Assembly: GCF_001513955.1 (NCBI RefSeq)
Contig: NZ_KQ948146.1
Span: forward strand, 818,282-882,281
DNA from: Streptomyces pseudovenezuelae
GTDB taxonomy: Bacteria; Actinomycetota; Actinomycetes; Streptomycetales; Streptomycetaceae
Direction: 5' to 3'
Length of the DNA stretch: 64,000 bases
In this document: one piece after another, positions 61,242 to 64,000 of the stretch
Position numbering within the stretch: position 1 is the first letter of the stretch
Layout of the letters: the number at the start of each line of letters is the position of its first letter
Program-made: the position numbers and the translations under genes
Notes under the pieces: model-generated
The model's database searches: none
What the model was told of the DNA's origin: nothing
What the model saw: the letters and a program-made list of their open reading frames with translations, nothing else

Positions 61242-61649
61242 CTAGTCGTCCAGCTCGGTGAACAAGGTCAGCTGCAGCGAACCGGGCGCCTCCAGGCGGG
61301 AGTTGAGGGAGTTCCAGGGCGTGCGGGTCGGCTCGGCGACCACCTCCGCACCCGCCTCGGCCAGCCGGGCCGTGGTGGCGGTCGAGTCGTCGACCTCGAA
61401 GGCGACCCTGATGTGTCCCGCGACCCGCTTGCCCACCTCCACCTCGTCGATGAACGCGGCATGGTTCGGGTCCGTCAGCTCCAGCGTCGCGCGCCCCGCC
61501 TCCAGGATGGTCACCCGTCCGTCGGGCGAGGAGAACGCGGCCCGTTCGGGCAGTCCGAGGACGTCCCGGTAGAAGCGCAACGCCTTGTCGTAGTCCTCCG
61601 CCGTGACGACGAGACGGAGTTCACGGACGGCGGGTGATACCTCGGACAT
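61242..61649 (-). CDS. VOC-superfamily (glyoxalase/bleomycin-resistance-like) protein
   Basis: 135 aa, ATG with GGAGGCCC upstream. A single VOC module: ELRLVVTAEDYDKALRFYRDVLGL, ILEAGRATLELTD and HIRVAFEVDDSTATTARL. Could be a small dioxygenase, isomerase or drug-binding protein; metal residues are not clear enough to choose. Divergent from the MMPL transporter, with ~200 bp between. Confidence 0.8.
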   Translation of the reverse strand: MSEVSPAVRELRLVVTAEDYDKALRFYRDVLGLPERAAFSSPDGRVTILEAGRATLELTDPNHAAFIDEVEVGKRVAGHIRVAFEVDDSTATTARLAEAGAEVVAEPTRTPWNSLNSRLEAPGSLQLTLFTELDD

Positions 61650-61847
61650 AGGGCCTCCTCGATGGCGTCTGCTCGGTCAACTCCCCGACCGGTACCGCGG
61701 ATTCCTCCCTCGTGGGAGTGAGAGACCACCTCGCCTCACCCGTACGGCCCAGACGCCGAAACCGCCCGTCCCGGCGATCCGGCGGGCACACCCCCGCCAG
61801 CAGTCTGAGGGAGCCGTCGACCACCGCCAACCCGCCGGGAGGCCCCC

Positions 61848-63950
61848 GTGCTCTCCACCCTCGCCCGCGCGGCGACCCGCCGCCCGCTGACCGTCATCGG
61901 CCTGTGGGCCGCCTTCCTGCTGCTGGGCTTCGGCCTCGGGACGGGCGTCTTCGCCGACCTCTCCGACGACGTGCCCGACGTACCGGGCACCGAGTCCGAC
62001 CTGGCCGACGACTACCTCTCCGGTGTGGACCCGACCGGCGAGTCCGTCACCGCGGTCGTCGCGGGCGAGGCCGTCTCCGACGCGGCCCTGCGTGACCGGG
62101 TCGAGCGGACCGTCGCCAAGGTCCGCGAGATCGCCGGGGTGGCCGAGGTGCCGGACCCGTACACCACCCCCGGTCTCACCGCCCGGGACGGACAGGCCCT
62201 GATCATCCCCGTCACCTTCGAGGGCGGCCTCACCGACGAGGCCGAGGAGACGGCGACCGACTCCGCCGTCGAGACGATCAAGCGGATCGACGCGCCCGAC
62301 GTCCACGTCAGCGGCGGCGAACTGCTCGGCCGACAGCTCGGGGAGCGCGCCCAACAGGACGTGAAGAACGCCGAGTTGATCTCCCTGCCGGTCGTACTCG
62401 CCCTGCTGCTGGTCGTGTTCGGGGGCCTGCGTGCCGCAGCGCTGCCGCTGGTGATCGCGGTGAGCGGGATCGCGGGGGCCCTCCTCGGGCTGTTCGCCTT
62501 CAGCCAGGTCACCGACATCTCGGTGTACGCGATCCAGGTCACCACCATGCTCGGCCTCGGACTCGCCGTCGATTACGCCCTGTTGACAGTGGTCCGCTTC
62601 CGCGAGGAACGCCGGCACACCGACGACGTCGTGGAGGCCGTGCACCGTACGGTCGCCGCCGCCGGCCGGACCGTCCTGTTCTCCGGGCTCACCGTGGCCG
62701 TCAGCCTGACCGGCCTGCTGGTCTTCCCGAGCGTGTTCCTGCGCAGCATGGGCCTGGCCGTCGCCGCCGTCGTCGTGGTCGACATGCTGGCCGCGGTGAC
62801 CCTGCTGCCCGCGCTGCTCGCACGGTTCGGCGACCGCATCCGGCCCTCCAAGGCCCGCTCGGCGGACGAGGAGGGCCGTGTCTTCGCCCGCCTCGCCCGC
62901 TTCGCGCAGCGCCGCCGGGTCGCCGTCCTGGTCACCGTCGTCCCGGTCCTGCTGCTCCTGGCCCTGCCCGTGTCCGGCGTGCGGATCGCCATCGGGGACG
63001 CCCGGCAGCTGCCGTCCAGCACCGAGGCACGGCAGTTGTACGACACCGTCGACGCGCACTTCCCGAAGGGCACCGGGGTCTCTCCCGTGGTCGTCGTCCT
63101 CAAGCCCGGCACCGACCCCGCGACCGCGGACCGGATCCGCGCCCTGGTGCCGAACGCCGCGTCCCGTGACCTGCCGGGCGGCAACACCGTCGTGGAACTG
63201 CAGCCGCCCGGCACGGTGGACGGCACGGCGGCCACCGGCCTGGTCGAGCGGGTGCGGGAGCTGCGCGGCGACGAGCCCGTCCAGGTGACCGGGGTCGCCG
63301 CCCGGCTGGTCGACTTCCGCGCGATGCTCGCCGACCGGGCACCCTGGGCGGCGCTGACCGTCCTGGCCGCCGTCCTCGTCCTGCTGTTCGCCTTCACCGG
63401 CTCGGTGCTGATCCCGCTGCGCACGATCGCGACGACCCTGCTCAGCCTGGGCGCGGCGCTCGGCGTGGTGGTGTGGGTCTTCCAGGACGGCCACGGGGCC
63501 GGACTGCTCGGCGGTGAGGGCCTGGGCGCGCTGAGCCTGACCGCGCCGCCGCTGATCGTGTCGATCGCCTTCGGGCTCGCCATGGACTACGAGCTGTTCA
63601 TCCTGGCCCGGATGCGGGAGGCCCGGCAGCGCGGCAACGACGACCACGAGGCCGTCGTGACGGGGCTGCGGCGGTCCGGGCGGGTCGTCACCTGCGCCGC
63701 ACTGCTCCTCGCGATCGTGTTCGGCGCCTTCATGACCGGCGGGTTCTCCCCCATCCTCCAGATCGGCCTCGGCCTGACCCTGGCGGTACTGATCGACGCG
63801 ACAGTCGTACGAATGCTGCTGGTCCCGGCGACCATGGCGCTGCTCGGCCGCCATGCCTGGTGGGCACCGAGGCCGCTGCGCAGGGCGCACGACCGGTTCG
63901 GGCTGCGGGAGCCGGCCACACGCGAGCACCCCGCGCCGACAAGCGCCTGA
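61848..63950 (+). CDS. MMPL/RND-family membrane transporter
   Basis: 700 aa, GTG with GGAGG upstream. Two repeats, each with one helix, an external domain and about five more helices: first half around GLGLAVDYALLTVVRFREER, second half around FGLAMDYELFILARMREAR. The conserved D-Y pairs match the proton-relay region of MmpL3-like proteins. Such pumps export lipids or natural products. No linked biosynthetic cluster is visible. Confidence 0.9.
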   Translation: MLSTLARAATRRPLTVIGLWAAFLLLGFGLGTGVFADLSDDVPDVPGTESDLADDYLSGVDPTGESVTAVVAGEAVSDAALRDRVERTVAKVREIAGVAEVPDPYTTPGLTARDGQALIIPVTFEGGLTDEAEETATDSAVETIKRIDAPDVHVSGGELLGRQLGERAQQDVKNAELISLPVVLALLLVVFGGLRAAALPLVIAVSGIAGALLGLFAFSQVTDISVYAIQVTTMLGLGLAVDYALLTVVRFREERRHTDDVVEAVHRTVAAAGRTVLFSGLTVAVSLTGLLVFPSVFLRSMGLAVAAVVVVDMLAAVTLLPALLARFGDRIRPSKARSADEEGRVFARLARFAQRRRVAVLVTVVPVLLLLALPVSGVRIAIGDARQLPSSTEARQLYDTVDAHFPKGTGVSPVVVVLKPGTDPATADRIRALVPNAASRDLPGGNTVVELQPPGTVDGTAATGLVERVRELRGDEPVQVTGVAARLVDFRAMLADRAPWAALTVLAAVLVLLFAFTGSVLIPLRTIATTLLSLGAALGVVVWVFQDGHGAGLLGGEGLGALSLTAPPLIVSIAFGLAMDYELFILARMREARQRGNDDHEAVVTGLRRSGRVVTCAALLLAIVFGAFMTGGFSPILQIGLGLTLAVLIDATVVRMLLVPATMALLGRHAWWAPRPLRRAHDRFGLREPATREHPAPTSA

Positions 63951-64000
63951 CACCCGACGGACGGCGCCTGCCGCTGGCCCCGGATGCCATGGCGCCGCTA

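Noticed and set aside
1..64000. CRISPR arrays, tRNA/rRNA genes, integrase or transposase
   Set aside because: No regularly spaced repeats, no tRNA-like cloverleaf next to an integrase, and no transposase or integrase motif found on reading both strands.

Overview
The window is chromosomal DNA from a Streptomyces-like actinomycete. The sequence is very GC-rich, with codon third positions almost always G or C. GTG starts, ATGA/GTGA gene overlaps, twin-arginine export signals and lipoboxes are common. Chitinases carry streptomycete-style operators, and I noticed only one TTA codon in a called gene. I see no rRNA, tRNA, CRISPR, phage or transposase gene. It looks like an accessory saprophytic region: polymer degradation, sugar import, small secreted proteins and their regulators.

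Layout. (1) 1-4266: a ROK regulator (cut by the window edge) and a sugar ABC importer (two permeases, lipoprotein). (2) 4465-5544: GH18 chitinase with an operator-bearing promoter. (3) 5769-12369: an island of small secreted proteins, a secreted serine hydrolase with an SH3-like tail, and a Ser/Thr kinase fused to a transglycosylase-like domain with an FHA-like partner. Three promoters here share a CCTGACA-N2-TGTCAGG palindrome in the same geometry, and two paralogous I36-type genes appear to start with ATT. (4) 12463-18166: Rieske oxygenase, a 67-aa CxC protein, reductase, then a NitT/TauT-type ABC importer. (5) 18135-26217: a probable alpha-1,3-glucan locus: frameshifted GH87-like enzyme, GH13 glucosidase, sugar importer, LacI regulator. 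(6) 26848-33401: MmyB-type sensor protein, XRE regulator with ImmA/IrrE peptidase, alpha/beta hydrolase, phosphopantetheinyl transferase, metallophosphoesterase, ATP-grasp enzyme. (7) 33545-35218: a second, multidomain GH18 chitinase. (8) 35478-53981: a glycan locus. GH29, GH38, GH4 and a DeoR regulator point left; a roughly 12 kb operon points right (PfkB kinase, lipoprotein, two permeases, a small ORF with a 36-bp tandem repeat, phosphodiesterase, GH2, two Tat-exported phosphoesterases). (9) 54070-59266: MaoC, acyl-CoA synthetase, amidohydrolase and SDR, divergent from MarR and IclR regulators. (10) 59325-63950: NarL-type two-component system, VOC protein, MMPL transporter.

How it works together. 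Secreted hydrolases release oligosaccharides. Three carbohydrate importers take them up; none has its own ATPase, so a shared MsiK-type ATPase elsewhere is expected. Cytoplasmic glycosidases and a sugar kinase finish degradation. Local ROK, LacI and DeoR regulators probably sense the products, and the two chitinases probably answer to a DasR-type regulator encoded elsewhere. The most unusual pieces are the CCTGACA regulon of secreted proteins, the kinase-transglycosylase fusion, and the operon joining glycosidases to three phosphoesterases.
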